Below, piece after piece: positions 55,819-64,000 of a stretch of 64,000 nucleotides of DNA. Positions within the stretch are counted from its first letter, which is position 1, and each line of letters begins with the position of its first letter. The stretch lies in NCBI RefSeq assembly GCF_000971985.1, contig NZ_LAQQ01000001.1:744001-808000 (forward strand), given 5' to 3'. Under the pieces are notes generated by a model, which saw only the letters and a list, made by a program, of their open reading frames with translations, did no database searches and had not been told where the DNA came from. This DNA comes from Paenibacillus dauci (lineage in GTDB: Bacteria > Bacillota > Bacilli > Paenibacillales > Paenibacillaceae). A program made the translations under genes and the position numbers.

Positions 55819-56411
55819 TTTCTCTTCATCCCTTCACTAGGCTGATTGTAGACCGAGTCATAATAATACGGCTCTAGCCGTGTTTTTACACTCGCTCTCG
55901 CCCGGAACAATAGAGATTTGACGGAGCTTACACTTTGACAGAGGATATCGGCAATTTCCTGATAATCCAACTGGTCGTATTCGCGGAGGATCAAAGCAGA
56001 TCGTTGTTTTTCTGGCAGCTGGTCTATCGCTTCACGTACCATCTGGACGCGTTCACCGCGCAATACCGCCTGTTCCGGCACCATACTGTTCGGTGCCACT
56101 GGTGTATATCCGCTCTCTTCGAGAGGAATACTGCCGCTTTTTTGCTTGCGCAGCTCGCTCAGTACGGTATTACGTGCGATGGTATACAGCCAGGTAGAGA
56201 ACGAAGCATCCACTTCCCGGAAAGAATGCAGACTTTTGTAAGCCTTGTAGAACGTCTCCGAACACAGGTCTTCTGCCATTATTTCGAGATTGGAACTTTT
56301 GAGCATATGATAGATGAACGCCAGAATCTTGCGCTGGTAACGGCGCATTAGCTCAGAATACAGCTCTACATCACCGTTTTTAATTTCCTGAATTAACAGG
56401 GAATCTGTCAT
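55815..56411 (-). CDS. ECF-subfamily RNA polymerase sigma factor
   Basis: A 198-residue sigma factor with region 2 (about 12-85: YQRKILAFIYHMLK, EDLCSETFYKAYKSLHSFRE, FSTWLYTIARNTVLSELRK) and region 4 (about 125-180: LPEKQRSALILREYDQLDYQ followed by a helix-turn-helix SVSSVKSLLFRAR). ATG at 56411 follows GAGGAGGG. It is co-transcribed with its anti-sigma. Upstream is a candidate ECF promoter resembling that of the amidase gene at 2.85 kb, consistent with autoregulation. Confidence 0.95.
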   Translation of the reverse strand: MTDSLLIQEIKNGDVELYSELMRRYQRKILAFIYHMLKSSNLEIMAEDLCSETFYKAYKSLHSFREVDASFSTWLYTIARNTVLSELRKQKSGSIPLEESGYTPVAPNSMVPEQAVLRGERVQMVREAIDQLPEKQRSALILREYDQLDYQEIADILCQSVSSVKSLLFRARASVKTRLEPYYYDSVYNQPSEGMKRK

Positions 56412-56470
56412 TGAAATGCGACCCTCCTCATTGTTGCCGCCGCATCTTCCTATTCCTTATGTATTAGATA

Positions 56471-56497
56471 ATACCGGATAGGACGGCAAAAGTTGCG
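56471..56497 (-). promoter_or_regulatory. Possible autoregulated ECF promoter
   Basis: Minus strand CGCAACTTTTG (56497 downwards), then 15 bases after the AAC, CGGTAT. The -35 block matches that of the amidase promoter; the -10 is less certain. Confidence 0.4.
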
Positions 56498-56499
56498 GT

Positions 56500-57308
56500 A
56501 TTTCTAACATTTTCCGCAGCCGACAACAATTCACTGATTTGATATAAATGATAATCTTGCCTACTGATCCGGCAAGCAACTGGAGTAACTGGTACAAGCC
56601 TCAAGCGGGCTGATCGGATAGAAAGGGACAATAGTACTTTTATTTATCAAATGCGACTCCACAAGCCGCTTTCTGACATACAGATGGATGGCTTTAGGGT
56701 GGTTATATCGGGCTTACTTTTATTCGTATATCCTGACTGAATATATGGCGAAAATGAGCATACGGAATGTTCACTAATCTGTTCATTTCATTGCACTACA
56801 ATAGAGCAACCTTTATATCATACCTGACTTTTAGACGGATGGCAAAGTTAAAAGGTTGCTGATCCATCTGTAAAATTAATCCTTTGGGCTGGATAAAGAG
56901 CTCCATTACCTTATAATTCATCTGCTACGGAACATTGGATACATCCTATGAATACGAATATGCTGTTGAATCAGCTGCTTCAGCCCAGAAATGAATTCTA
57001 TGTATGCAATCAACCACACAGAGAGGGATAATACAAATCGAACAAATCACTGATGATTCAAGGCATTAACGCAGAAACGTATGAACTTAGAAAAATCCTA
57101 TAATACAAAGTAACTAAAAACAAATCTTCGTGATGGATGTCTCAGAACTCTATATGCGTATATAAAAAACAATTATGTATGTACAACACGAAAATATCCT
57201 TTCCAGTCCGTTACACTTTGAGCCTTTAAACCGGCAGCCGAAAACTCCCTTATCTGTTATACCATATAATGATACTGCAATTCAAAGTTCGCGCAAAAGC
57301 TATCAGGA
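56500..57308. other. Gene-free stretch of about 800 bases
   Basis: No reading frame of useful length with a ribosome binding site. Small hairpins are present (CTTGCC-N9-GGCAAG near 56555 and AGCAACCTTT / AAAGGTTGCT near 56805-56860), but I recognise no family. Confidence 0.5.
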
Positions 57309-57400
57309 CAAAAAAGAAACCGCTAACATAAGTTAGCGGTTCGAGTTTCATATTTCGGAAACTCCAGTTATTGGATAGGAGTGGAGAGAAACCATACTGT
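57309..57400 (-). ncRNA. Candidate structured small RNA of about 92 nt
   Basis: From the predicted start near 57400 the RNA contains hairpin GAGTTTC-N8-GAAACTC (57364-57343) directly followed by terminator hairpin AACCGCTAAC-N4-GTTAGCGGTT (57341-57318) and TCTTTTTT. Two possible short frames exist: 15 codons from about 57392 without a ribosome binding site, and 34 codons from about 57351 that would run through the terminator. Neither is convincing. Confidence 0.55.
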
Positions 57401-57436
57401 AGTTACAGTATACTGTATGCGCTTTCATTCCGTCAA
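57394..57436 (-). promoter_or_regulatory. Strong promoter with overlapping palindromic operators
   Basis: Minus strand TTGACG (57436-57431), 18 bases, TATACT (57412-57407). The -10 lies inside the perfect palindrome TACAGTATACTGTA (57404-57417). A further ATACTGTA (57394-57401) pairs with TACAGTAT (57404-57411) as a second dyad, so three half-sites cover the -10 and start site. The cognate regulator is unknown. Confidence 0.65.
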
Positions 57437-57523
57437 CCCTTTTAACTAAAGTTTTTTGATAATTTTACATTTATTTTAATTAATGTGATATCTGCTTAAA
57501 TGATATACCTATTTTCCACACAA

Positions 57524-57562
57524 AAACCGCTTTGGACTCAAGCATCCAAAGCGGTTTTTACA
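57524..57562 (-). terminator. Terminator overlapping the 3' end of ctaG
   Basis: Perfect 15-bp stem AAAAACCGCTTTGGA / TCCAAAGCGGTTTTT with an 8-base loop that contains the ctaG stop codon (57540-57538). Confidence 0.9.
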
Positions 57563-58341
57563 TTGATTTGACGAGGACGTGTGACACGGTACCATTCGTA
57601 GCAAAATAATCCGATAATAATGAGCTGGACCAGATCACCGCCATAGTACATCCATTGGGCGCCTGCTTCTGCTTGTCCTGTAGATACACCTGTCGGTGGA
57701 TGAACATACAGGTATTTGGCCAGCATACCATGCAGAGCAGCTGCAATGACTGCTACAATCGCCCGATACACATGACTATAACGGTGGGCCACCGGGTCCA
57801 CATATAACATTGATATAGTGAATACGTAACCTGCCAGAGCGATATGCAAATGCACCAGCAGATTTACCGCGGTATATTGATGCATCCATGTATAGAGCGG
57901 TGTCGTATACAACAGCCACAGTCCACCTGTATTAAGTATAGCCGCAACAACTGGATGGCAAATCAGTGCCGCATACCTACTGCGCAGCACATGACTCAGG
58001 CGCCTTGCCTGGCTGATCGGCAGACTGCGCAGCAGCAAGGTAGCTGGAGCAGATAACACTATCAGCAGTGGCCCCAGCATACCCAGCAGCAGATGACCGA
58101 TCATATGTATGCGAAAATCACTATGTGCCGCGGCTGCAAAGGGGCCGATAATGACCACTACCGAGCAGGTACACCCTGCATACCAGCATATGTAACGATA
58201 GAGCGGCCAGGACTTGTAATGCTGGCTGGACAACCGTCCCATAAGGGTATACCCGACAAGCACTGATGCATACAGCAAAGTACAGATTAATTCGATCGCT
58301 GTAGATGCCGAACTACCTCCATGTCCCCAGCCATGTTCCAC
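57538..58341 (-). CDS. ctaG: Cytochrome c oxidase assembly protein, CtaG (caa3-type) family
   Basis: A 267-residue membrane protein with about seven helices. Typical features are HMIGHLLLGMLGPLLIVLSAP, HPVVAAILNTGGLWLLY and HLHIALAGYVF with membrane histidines likely linked to copper delivery to oxidase. I place the start at GTG 58341 (VEHGWGH), 6 bases after GGGGAGG; the longer frame to 58509 overlaps the upstream gene and has no ribosome binding site. It lies 89 bases after the DUF2243 gene, a pairing often seen in Bacillales. No oxidase subunit genes are nearby. Confidence 0.85.
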   Translation of the reverse strand: MEHGWGHGGSSASTAIELICTLLYASVLVGYTLMGRLSSQHYKSWPLYRYICWYAGCTCSVVVIIGPFAAAAHSDFRIHMIGHLLLGMLGPLLIVLSAPATLLLRSLPISQARRLSHVLRSRYAALICHPVVAAILNTGGLWLLYTTPLYTWMHQYTAVNLLVHLHIALAGYVFTISMLYVDPVAHRYSHVYRAIVAVIAAALHGMLAKYLYVHPPTGVSTGQAEAGAQWMYYGGDLVQLIIIGLFCYEWYRVTRPRQINVKTALDA

Positions 58342-58430
58342 TACCTTCCTCCCCTTCCTATCATTCTGTGTTCCTAACCTCATTCCGCAGTGTCTCTGTC
58401 TGTTTCCAGAAATTAATGAGTAGCAGGATA

Positions 58431-58919
58431 TTATGTTCGCCGACGTGTGCGCCACAGCAAAATGCTGCCAACTATAATCATAACCACAGCAATAATATTC
58501 CATGTCCAATCATAAGGAGCCAGTTCTACATCATATCGAATCTGGTGAATCCCCATCAGCTTATGCTGTACCAAGCCATCATACAATTGGAATATACCTG
58601 CTCCCAGCAGTACGCCTCCCCACCAGCGTGTTAGCCAGAGCCCTTTACGGCGCCGCAGATCTGCAAATAAAAATAAAGAAGCAATGGTAGCAAACCAGCT
58701 GAAAGCATGAAAAAATCCATCTGACACAAGCCCAACAGCAGTTGTCGACAGATCATAAAAATGATGCCAATGCAGCAGCTGATGAAATATAGTCTCGTCG
58801 ATAAAAGCTGCCAGACCTACCCCAAACAAAACTCCCGACCATAGATTACGCTTGCTGTAAATATAACGTGGTTGCGCCGGATCATCTTGAATGTGCATAT
58901 ATCCTGTACGGGGCGTCAT
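58431..58919 (-). CDS. DUF2243 membrane protein
   Basis: A 162-residue protein with four predicted helices (about 26-46, 65-85, 98-118, 138-156) and conserved-looking histidines in DETIFHQLLHWHHFYD and FHAFSWF. ATG at 58919 follows GAGGAGGAG. It is upstream of ctaG on the same strand, and DUF2243 proteins are often encoded beside ctaG-type genes, so a role in respiratory or copper-related assembly is possible but unproven. Confidence 0.82.
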   Translation of the reverse strand: MTPRTGYMHIQDDPAQPRYIYSKRNLWSGVLFGVGLAAFIDETIFHQLLHWHHFYDLSTTAVGLVSDGFFHAFSWFATIASLFLFADLRRRKGLWLTRWWGGVLLGAGIFQLYDGLVQHKLMGIHQIRYDVELAPYDWTWNIIAVVMIIVGSILLWRTRRRT

Positions 58920-59000
58920 TTATTCTCCTCCTCTGACCTATAATAATAAACTGGAAATTATTTTACATTCCACAGCCTATTACCCATTCCAGACTAATAA

Positions 59001-59048
59001 AAACAAAAAGAACTCTGCCGGATTGAACAGAGTTCTTTTTGTTTTTTT
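59001..59048. terminator. Terminator of the trp-hisC-tyrA transcript (bidirectional)
   Basis: Stem AAAAAGAACTCTG / CAGAGTTCTTTTT with a 10-base loop, flanked by T-rich sequence on both strands. It lies about 50 bases after the tyrA stop. Confidence 0.88.
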
Positions 59049-59098
59049 ATTTCTATACATCTACCTTATAGAATTCCCACGAACATATCCGTGTTCTG

Positions 59099-60199
59099 TC
59101 AGACAAATACGGAATACTCGCTTTGTTGCAGCATCATCTTGGCCTGCTCCATATCCTGCTCATTACGGAAGGACAAACGCATCACACCCGGCACATCTTC
59201 CCGGCTCTCGATAATCTGCACATTGCTGATATTGATGCCACGATTACCAATTTCGGTCGTAATTTTGCCGATAATTCCCGGATGATCGGGTACATCCAGA
59301 TACAGATCATAGAGCTTCGTAATCATACCTTTGCGGCGTTCAGGCAATTCGTCGCGGAAAGCACCGGCTTTTTCAAATTGCTCCTCGATCCCGCGGGCAT
59401 CTTCACTCTTCAGCAGTTCGATAAACTGTTCTACGCCTTCATTCCAGTCTTCCAGCAGCTGCAGTATAATATGACGGTTGTTCAGCAGAATATCACGCCA
59501 TACGATCGGATCACTGGAAGCAATCCGGGTAATATCACGGAATCCTCCAGCTGCCAGCATCCGATATAATGGATTGCCTTCATTATACTGCCGGATCTGA
59601 TTGACCAGAGCGACAGCAATCACGTGCGGTAAATGGCTAATGGCTCCTACAATCTCATCGTGCATCAGCGGCTCTACCCGGATAATCTGTGCACGGGTAT
59701 GCTGGGTTAGCAGCTCAGCCAGACGCTCATACGCCGGTTGCGGTACATGATCCGGTGGAGTCAGCACATAGTAGGCATTTTCAAACAGCAGATAAGAAGC
59801 TGCCCCTACTCCGGAGCGCTCTGAGCCTGCCATTGGATGACCGCCAATAAAGTGTACATCTTCACGCAGCTGCAGCTGCTCTGCACAGGCAACAATGGAT
59901 GCCTTGGTACTGCCTACATCAGTAATAATACAGCCCGGCTTCAGCGGTAGATGACTCAACTGCTTCAGATAAGTACCGAGCAAACTGACCGGGACACAGA
60001 GGAAAATAAAATCCGCATCCTGTGCAGCTTCCTCGACAGAAAGTGTAGCATGGTCAACCACCTGCCGCTCCTGATAGGTATGTATCAATTCCGGCAGGTG
60101 CGTATAGCCAGTCACATGCAGACCCGGCTTGCCTTTGAAGCAAAGCGCAAGTGAGCCGCCAATCAGCCCTACACCGAAGATTGCAATTTTCGTTGTCAT
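59099..60199 (-). CDS. tyrA: Prephenate dehydrogenase with C-terminal ACT domain
   Basis: NAD-dependent conversion of prephenate to 4-hydroxyphenylpyruvate in tyrosine synthesis. The 366-residue protein has the Rossmann motif IFGVGLIGGSLAL, DVGSTKASIV, GGHPMAGSERSG, ISHLPHVIAVAL and a C-terminal ACT domain (about 295-366, LDVPDHPGIIGKITTEIGN) for tyrosine feedback. ATG 60199 (MTTKIAIFG) follows GTGGGAT; ATG 60214 is an alternative. It is the last gene of the trp-hisC-tyrA cluster. Confidence 0.95.
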   Translation of the reverse strand: MTTKIAIFGVGLIGGSLALCFKGKPGLHVTGYTHLPELIHTYQERQVVDHATLSVEEAAQDADFIFLCVPVSLLGTYLKQLSHLPLKPGCIITDVGSTKASIVACAEQLQLREDVHFIGGHPMAGSERSGVGAASYLLFENAYYVLTPPDHVPQPAYERLAELLTQHTRAQIIRVEPLMHDEIVGAISHLPHVIAVALVNQIRQYNEGNPLYRMLAAGGFRDITRIASSDPIVWRDILLNNRHIILQLLEDWNEGVEQFIELLKSEDARGIEEQFEKAGAFRDELPERRKGMITKLYDLYLDVPDHPGIIGKITTEIGNRGINISNVQIIESREDVPGVMRLSFRNEQDMEQAKMMLQQSEYSVFV

Positions 60200-60360
60200 G
60201 ATTATCCCACTCATTCTTCGTTGATTAGATTACATTCATATTATGGGTATCTGCTGCATAGATGCTTTAAAGCAGCATAACCTATATGCGCAAATGAGCA
60301 GCGAATTTCCTCGCCAGCTTCTTTGCCGGAGGAAATCCGCCTGTCTCCCAGATTACAGCA

Positions 60361-61458
60361 TTATACCGCAGCTGTGCGTTCCTGCAGTGTTTCTTCAAGA
60401 GCACGGATGAAAATTTCATTCTCGCGTGCTGTTCCTACCGTCACACGGATATACGTAGGATATTTGTGATGGCCTGCACGGATAATCACTCCGCGGCTCA
60501 GCATGGACTGGAATACTTCCATTGCCGGATGTCCGGTGTCGACCATGATAAAGTTGGTTTGACTTGGGAAATAAGACAGTCCCAGACGTTTAAAATGACC
60601 TGTCAGATATTCGATGCCTTCACGGTTTTTGGTACGGCATTCTTGGACAAAATCCTGATCCCGCAATGCCTGACGAGCAGCTGCCTGACCGATTCGCGAT
60701 GTGTTAAAAGGCTCGCGCACCTGATTAATCAGCTTGATCACATCAGCTCCGCCTACACCATAACCGATACGCAGTGCAGCCAGTCCATAGATTTTGGAGA
60801 ATGTACGCAGAATGACCAGGTTAGGATACTTGGACAACATTGGAATACTTTGTGGATACGCTCCATCCACTACGTATTCGTAGTAGGCTTCATCCAACAC
60901 CACCAGCACATGGGATGGTACCTGATCCATGAACTGTACCAATTCCGCTTCGTCTACAATCGTACCTGTCGGGTTGTTCGGATTGCATACCCAGACAATT
61001 TTGGTACGGTCATTGATTTGCGCCAACATGCCTGGCAGGTCATGTACGCCATCTTTGAGCGGTACTTCGTGAACAGCAGCACCTTCGATATCCGCATTGC
61101 TTTTATATACGGAGAATGTCTGATCGGCCATGATCGTCTCATCGCTCGGCTCCAGAAAAGCACGTGTAATCAAAGCAATAATTTCGTCGGAACCGCAGCC
61201 GAAAATAATCTGCTCGGATGTTACGCCCAGAGAAGCAGCCAGCTCGGCTGTCAGTTCTACAGCACCGCCATCCGGATACAGATGCAGTTGGGTCAGCTCG
61301 GCAGCAATTGCCTGCTGGACAGAAGGAGCAGATCCATACGGGTTTTCATTAGAAGCCAGTTTGGTTACTTCAGTCAGACCCAGCTCGCGTTTCACTTCTT
61401 CAATCGGCTTGCCTGGCTGGTATACGGGAATATTTACAATACGGGATTTCGGTTTCAT
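60361..61458 (-). CDS. hisC: Histidinol-phosphate aminotransferase
   Basis: PLP enzyme of histidine synthesis that in Bacillales also serves tyrosine and phenylalanine synthesis, which explains its place between trpA and tyrA. The 365-residue protein has KLASNENPYGSAP, VWVCNPNNPTGT, DEAYYEYV and the PLP lysine in LRTFSKIYGLAALRIGYG. The start is ATG 61458 (MKPKSRIV), 8 bases after AAGGAG; the open frame up to 61614 has no ribosome binding site. Confidence 0.95.
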   Translation of the reverse strand: MKPKSRIVNIPVYQPGKPIEEVKRELGLTEVTKLASNENPYGSAPSVQQAIAAELTQLHLYPDGGAVELTAELAASLGVTSEQIIFGCGSDEIIALITRAFLEPSDETIMADQTFSVYKSNADIEGAAVHEVPLKDGVHDLPGMLAQINDRTKIVWVCNPNNPTGTIVDEAELVQFMDQVPSHVLVVLDEAYYEYVVDGAYPQSIPMLSKYPNLVILRTFSKIYGLAALRIGYGVGGADVIKLINQVREPFNTSRIGQAAARQALRDQDFVQECRTKNREGIEYLTGHFKRLGLSYFPSQTNFIMVDTGHPAMEVFQSMLSRGVIIRAGHHKYPTYIRVTVGTARENEIFIRALEETLQERTAAV

Positions 61459-61759
61459 CGGGACCACTCCTTCGGACTGTTTACATTTTCTTTGCTGTTG
61501 TGTATTCATTACATTATACAGAATTAGCGGACGGAATTCACCGTTTCTGCGGAAAACCTGCTTTCCACTGATCCGATCTGATTCCATCCGCTGATTCAGC
61601 ATGATGACTGTCAAAGGACATGCATCTCCGGCGCAGAATATTCTGTGCTGCAGTGCTCATCATGACAGTAAGCTTCTATACGATTGTTATCCTATCGGGA
61701 CTATTACCATTTTATCCTGATTATTGATCGGGATTATTAAATGCTGCAGCCCATCTGAT
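61459..61759. other. Intergenic stretch between trpA and hisC with a palindromic hairpin
   Basis: Contains GCGCAGAATATTCTGTGC (61631-61648) within a wider ACTGTCA / TGACAGT pairing (about 61608-61670). It has no T tract. It could be a processing or pause structure within the operon. I see no gene. Confidence 0.4.
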
Positions 61760-62593
61760 TTACTTGGGACCGATCAGATCGGATACGAAATTCCGGATCT
61801 GCAGCAGTCCTTCCGCTTTGCGTTCCGGATCGGTCAGCAGCGGAATCTGGGATTCGATCTGACGTACAATCGCACTGCCCACAACCACCCCATCACAGAA
61901 TTCGGAGAACTGACGTACCTGTTCATGACTGGAGATACCAAAACCGACAGCTACCGGCAGATCCGTATTGGCTTTGACATTACGGATGAACTGCTCCACA
62001 TTGTTATGGAACGAAGCGCGTTCTCCAGTGACTCCCAGAGAAGACACACAATATACGAATCCCTGTGCTCCATCCAGGATAGAAGCAATACGCTCTTCTG
62101 ACGTAGGTGCTACCAGCGGCACCAGGCTGACACCCGCTGCTCTGGAGCGTCTGCGCATCTCTTCGGATTCTTCGACCGGCAGGTCCGGTATAATCATGCC
62201 GCTGATATCATAACGCTGCATCTGTTCGAAGAATCGATCCAATCCATATTGCAGAATCGGATTATAATAGGTGAACAGAATAAATGGCATAATTACTCCA
62301 CGGCTGCGTGCCTGCTCCGCAACTTCCAGGCAGGTGTCAATCGTCACCTGATGCGTCAGGGAGCGCTGGGAGGCGCGCTGGATTACCGGGCCATCGGCCA
62401 GAGGATCAGAGTAAGGAACACCAAGTTCCAGAATGTGCGCACCAGCCGCCTGCAGCTCCACAATAATATCTACCGTAGTCTGCGGGTCGGGATCACCCAC
62501 TGTCAGGAAAGGGATCAATGCAGTCTCACCCTTCTCCCGAAGCTCTGCAAAAGTAACATCCATCCGGTTTTGGCTCTGCCCTGTGATACTCAT
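61760..62593 (-). CDS. trpA: Tryptophan synthase alpha subunit
   Basis: Cleaves indole-3-glycerol phosphate and passes indole to TrpB. The 277-residue TIM barrel has [11 protein letters not shown], catalytic Glu and Asp in [29 protein letters not shown] and VAVGFGISS. Its ATG overlaps the trpB stop by 4 bases and its ribosome binding site GGGAGGGG lies inside trpB. Confidence 0.96.
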   Translation of the reverse strand: MSITGQSQNRMDVTFAELREKGETALIPFLTVGDPDPQTTVDIIVELQAAGAHILELGVPYSDPLADGPVIQRASQRSLTHQVTIDTCLEVAEQARSRGVIMPFILFTYYNPILQYGLDRFFEQMQRYDISGMIIPDLPVEESEEMRRRSRAAGVSLVPLVAPTSEERIASILDGAQGFVYCVSSLGVTGERASFHNNVEQFIRNVKANTDLPVAVGFGISSHEQVRQFSEFCDGVVVGSAIVRQIESQIPLLTDPERKAEGLLQIRNFVSDLIGPK

Positions 62594-63786
62594 AGTGACC
62601 CCTCCCGCTCATATCTCATAATGGATTCTACATCTTTGTCGCCGCGGCCCGACAAGCAGATGACCAGTAGTTGATCGGATGTCATTTCCTTGGCCAGCTT
62701 GACGGTATGGGCAATCGCATGAGCCGATTCCAGGGCTGGAATAATTCCTTCCGTCCGGCAGAGCAGCTTGAGTGCATCCAGTGCTTCCTGATCGGTAATC
62801 GGTACGTACTGGGCACGTTCAATATCTTTGAGATAGGAGTGTTCCGGTCCTACGCCAGGATAATCCAATCCTGCCGAGATCGAATGTGCTTCCTGTACCT
62901 GTCCGTGCTGATCCTGCAGCAGATAGCTCATCGAACCCTGGAATACTCCTTTGGTGCCGAGGCTCATCGTTGCCGCGTGAAGCGGCGTATCAATACCACG
63001 ACCAGCTGCTTCAACTCCGATCAGTCGTACTTCTTTATCCTCGACAAAAGGATAGAACATGCCGATCGCGTTACTTCCGCCACCGATTGCAGCGACTACC
63101 GTATGAGGCAGACGATTTTCCTTTTCCAGAATCTGGCGACGCGTCTCATCACCGATTACCCGCTGGAAGTTACGTACCATCATTGGATACGGGTGCGGAC
63201 CAACCGCCGAACCCAGAATGTAGAAGGTATCATCCACATTGCTGACCCAGTAGCGGAGCGCTTCATTTCCCGCATCCTTGAGCGTCCGACTGCCAGACGT
63301 AACCGGAATGACTTCGGCTCCCAGCATATTCATACGGAATACATTGAGCTGCTGACGCTTGATATCTTCTTCGCCCATGAATACTTTACATTCCAGACCG
63401 AGCAGCGCGGCTACAGTCGCTGTAGCTACACCATGCTGTCCTGCTCCGGTTTCAGCGATAACTTTCTTTTTGCCCATACGCTTGGCAAGTACACCCTGGC
63501 CAATAGCATTGTTGATTTTGTGGGCACCGGTATGATTCAGGTCTTCACGTTTGAGGTAGATTTTCGGCCCCCCCAGCTGTTCAGTCAATCTCTCGGCATA
63601 ATAAAGCGGAGTCTCACGTCCGGAATATTCTTTGAGCAGATAATTAACTTCTGCATTAAATTCGTCGTCAGCCGCATATTTGCGGTAGGATTCTTCGAGC
63701 TCGATAAGTGCGTTCATAAGTGTCTCCGGTACATAGCGTCCACCGAAGTCTCCAAATCTTCCTTTTGCATCAGGTAGTGTAGTCAT
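62590..63786 (-). CDS. trpB: Tryptophan synthase beta subunit
   Basis: PLP enzyme joining indole and serine. The 398-residue protein is of the TrpB1 type, with [14 protein letters not shown], the PLP lysine in [14 protein letters not shown], the phosphate loop [11 protein letters not shown], and the COMM region. It overlaps trpA (ATGA) and trpF (TAATG), so trpFBA is translationally coupled. Confidence 0.97.
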   Translation of the reverse strand: MTTLPDAKGRFGDFGGRYVPETLMNALIELEESYRKYAADDEFNAEVNYLLKEYSGRETPLYYAERLTEQLGGPKIYLKREDLNHTGAHKINNAIGQGVLAKRMGKKKVIAETGAGQHGVATATVAALLGLECKVFMGEEDIKRQQLNVFRMNMLGAEVIPVTSGSRTLKDAGNEALRYWVSNVDDTFYILGSAVGPHPYPMMVRNFQRVIGDETRRQILEKENRLPHTVVAAIGGGSNAIGMFYPFVEDKEVRLIGVEAAGRGIDTPLHAATMSLGTKGVFQGSMSYLLQDQHGQVQEAHSISAGLDYPGVGPEHSYLKDIERAQYVPITDQEALDALKLLCRTEGIIPALESAHAIAHTVKLAKEMTSDQLLVICLSGRGDKDVESIMRYEREGSL

Positions 63787-64000
63787 TATGCTCTCGCCCT
63801 TTCCACAAACGATTTAATTTTGGCAATATCCTTGGTTCCGTCTGTCTCTACACCGCTGGATACATCGATTCCTTCCAGTGGGTACCCGGACAGCAGGGTA
63901 TTTACATTCTCGGGATTCAATCCACCAGCGACAAACAGTGGTATATGATGCGCTGCTGTCCACTCATGGTAGGCATGAATCTGTTCCCAGGCAAATGTTT
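63786..64000 (-). CDS. trpF: Phosphoribosylanthranilate isomerase, partial (N-terminus outside the window)
   Basis: The C-terminal 70 or so residues are present: [14 protein letters not shown] and [15 protein letters not shown], the phosphate-binding end of the TrpF TIM barrel, then a short tail ending in TAA that overlaps the trpB ATG by one base. The rest lies beyond the right edge, together presumably with trpEDC. Confidence 0.93.
   Translation of the reverse strand, partial: TFAWEQIHAYHEWTAAHHIPLFVAGGLNPENVNTLLSGYPLEGIDVSSGVETDGTKDIAKIKSFVERARA

Noticed and set aside
1-64000. CRISPR arrays, tRNA or rRNA genes, insertion sequences, defence systems
   Set aside because: Read for repeats, transposase-like frames and tRNA-like cloverleaves and found none that could be supported.

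Overview
The window looks like the chromosome of a Paenibacillus-type Firmicute. The evidence is gene content and order: a bacillithiol pathway pair (bshA, bshB1), the Bacillales order mazG-dapB-mgsA-bshB1-bshA-cca-birA-panBCD-dinG, asnS-dnaD, trpFBA-hisC-tyrA, T-box leaders, strong AGGAGG-type ribosome binding sites, and a large S-layer-homology (SLH) surface protein. I see no rRNA, tRNA, CRISPR array, prophage or transposase, so this is mostly a core metabolic region.

Layout. 1-3 kb: a truncated unknown gene, endonuclease III, and a secreted cell-wall amidase. 3-6.5 kb: leuCD opposite a LysR regulator. 6.7-10.3 kb: a DsbA-like protein, an mhqO/mhqD-like thiol- or quinone-stress pair behind a palindromic operator, and a phosphatase-like gene. 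10.4-19.4 kb: a mixed methionine-salvage and proline block (mtnU; mtnE; a proline T-box followed by proB and proA; then the overlapping chain proI-mtnW-mtnX-mtnB). 19.5-21.3 kb: a small LysM secreted protein and about 1 kb of very AT-rich sequence without genes. 21.4-25.5 kb: dnaD, asnS, ackA and a 3-hydroxyacyl-CoA dehydrogenase. 25.7-27.8 kb: a short membrane FtsH-like protease and an overlapping membrane partner gene. 28-30.4 kb: a possible small RNA, then a leucine T-box and leuA.

30.4-45 kb is almost all on the minus strand and matches the Bacillus gene order: mazG, dapB, mgsA, bshB1, bshA, cca, birA, panB-panC-panD, dinG, rex, an MTA/SAH deaminase, ypmB. 45-53 kb: a YitT-type membrane protein, a giant SLH/fibronectin-type protein with an attenuator-like leader, an uncharacterised duplicated-domain protein and a DUF1405 membrane protein. 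53-56.4 kb: IDEAL-domain protein, gamma-carbonic-anhydrase-like protein, phosphatase, and an ECF sigma/anti-sigma pair. 56.4-57.5 kb is gene-free but holds a compact promoter-operator-terminator unit. 57.5-64 kb: CtaG, DUF2243, tyrA, hisC, trpA, trpB and partial trpF.

The most interesting signals are regulatory RNAs and sites. (1) The panBCD leader starts with a 12-bp hairpin carrying two single bulged adenines, resembling the Pan motif, and ends in a terminator just before panB. (2) A roughly 92-nt transcription unit at 57.3-57.4 kb has a strong promoter, overlapping palindromic operators and two hairpins but no convincing ORF. (3) A terminator/antiterminator pair lies immediately upstream of the SLH protein. 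(4) Proline synthesis is physically fused to methionine salvage. All functional statements rest on reading the sequence and on family knowledge; no searches were run.
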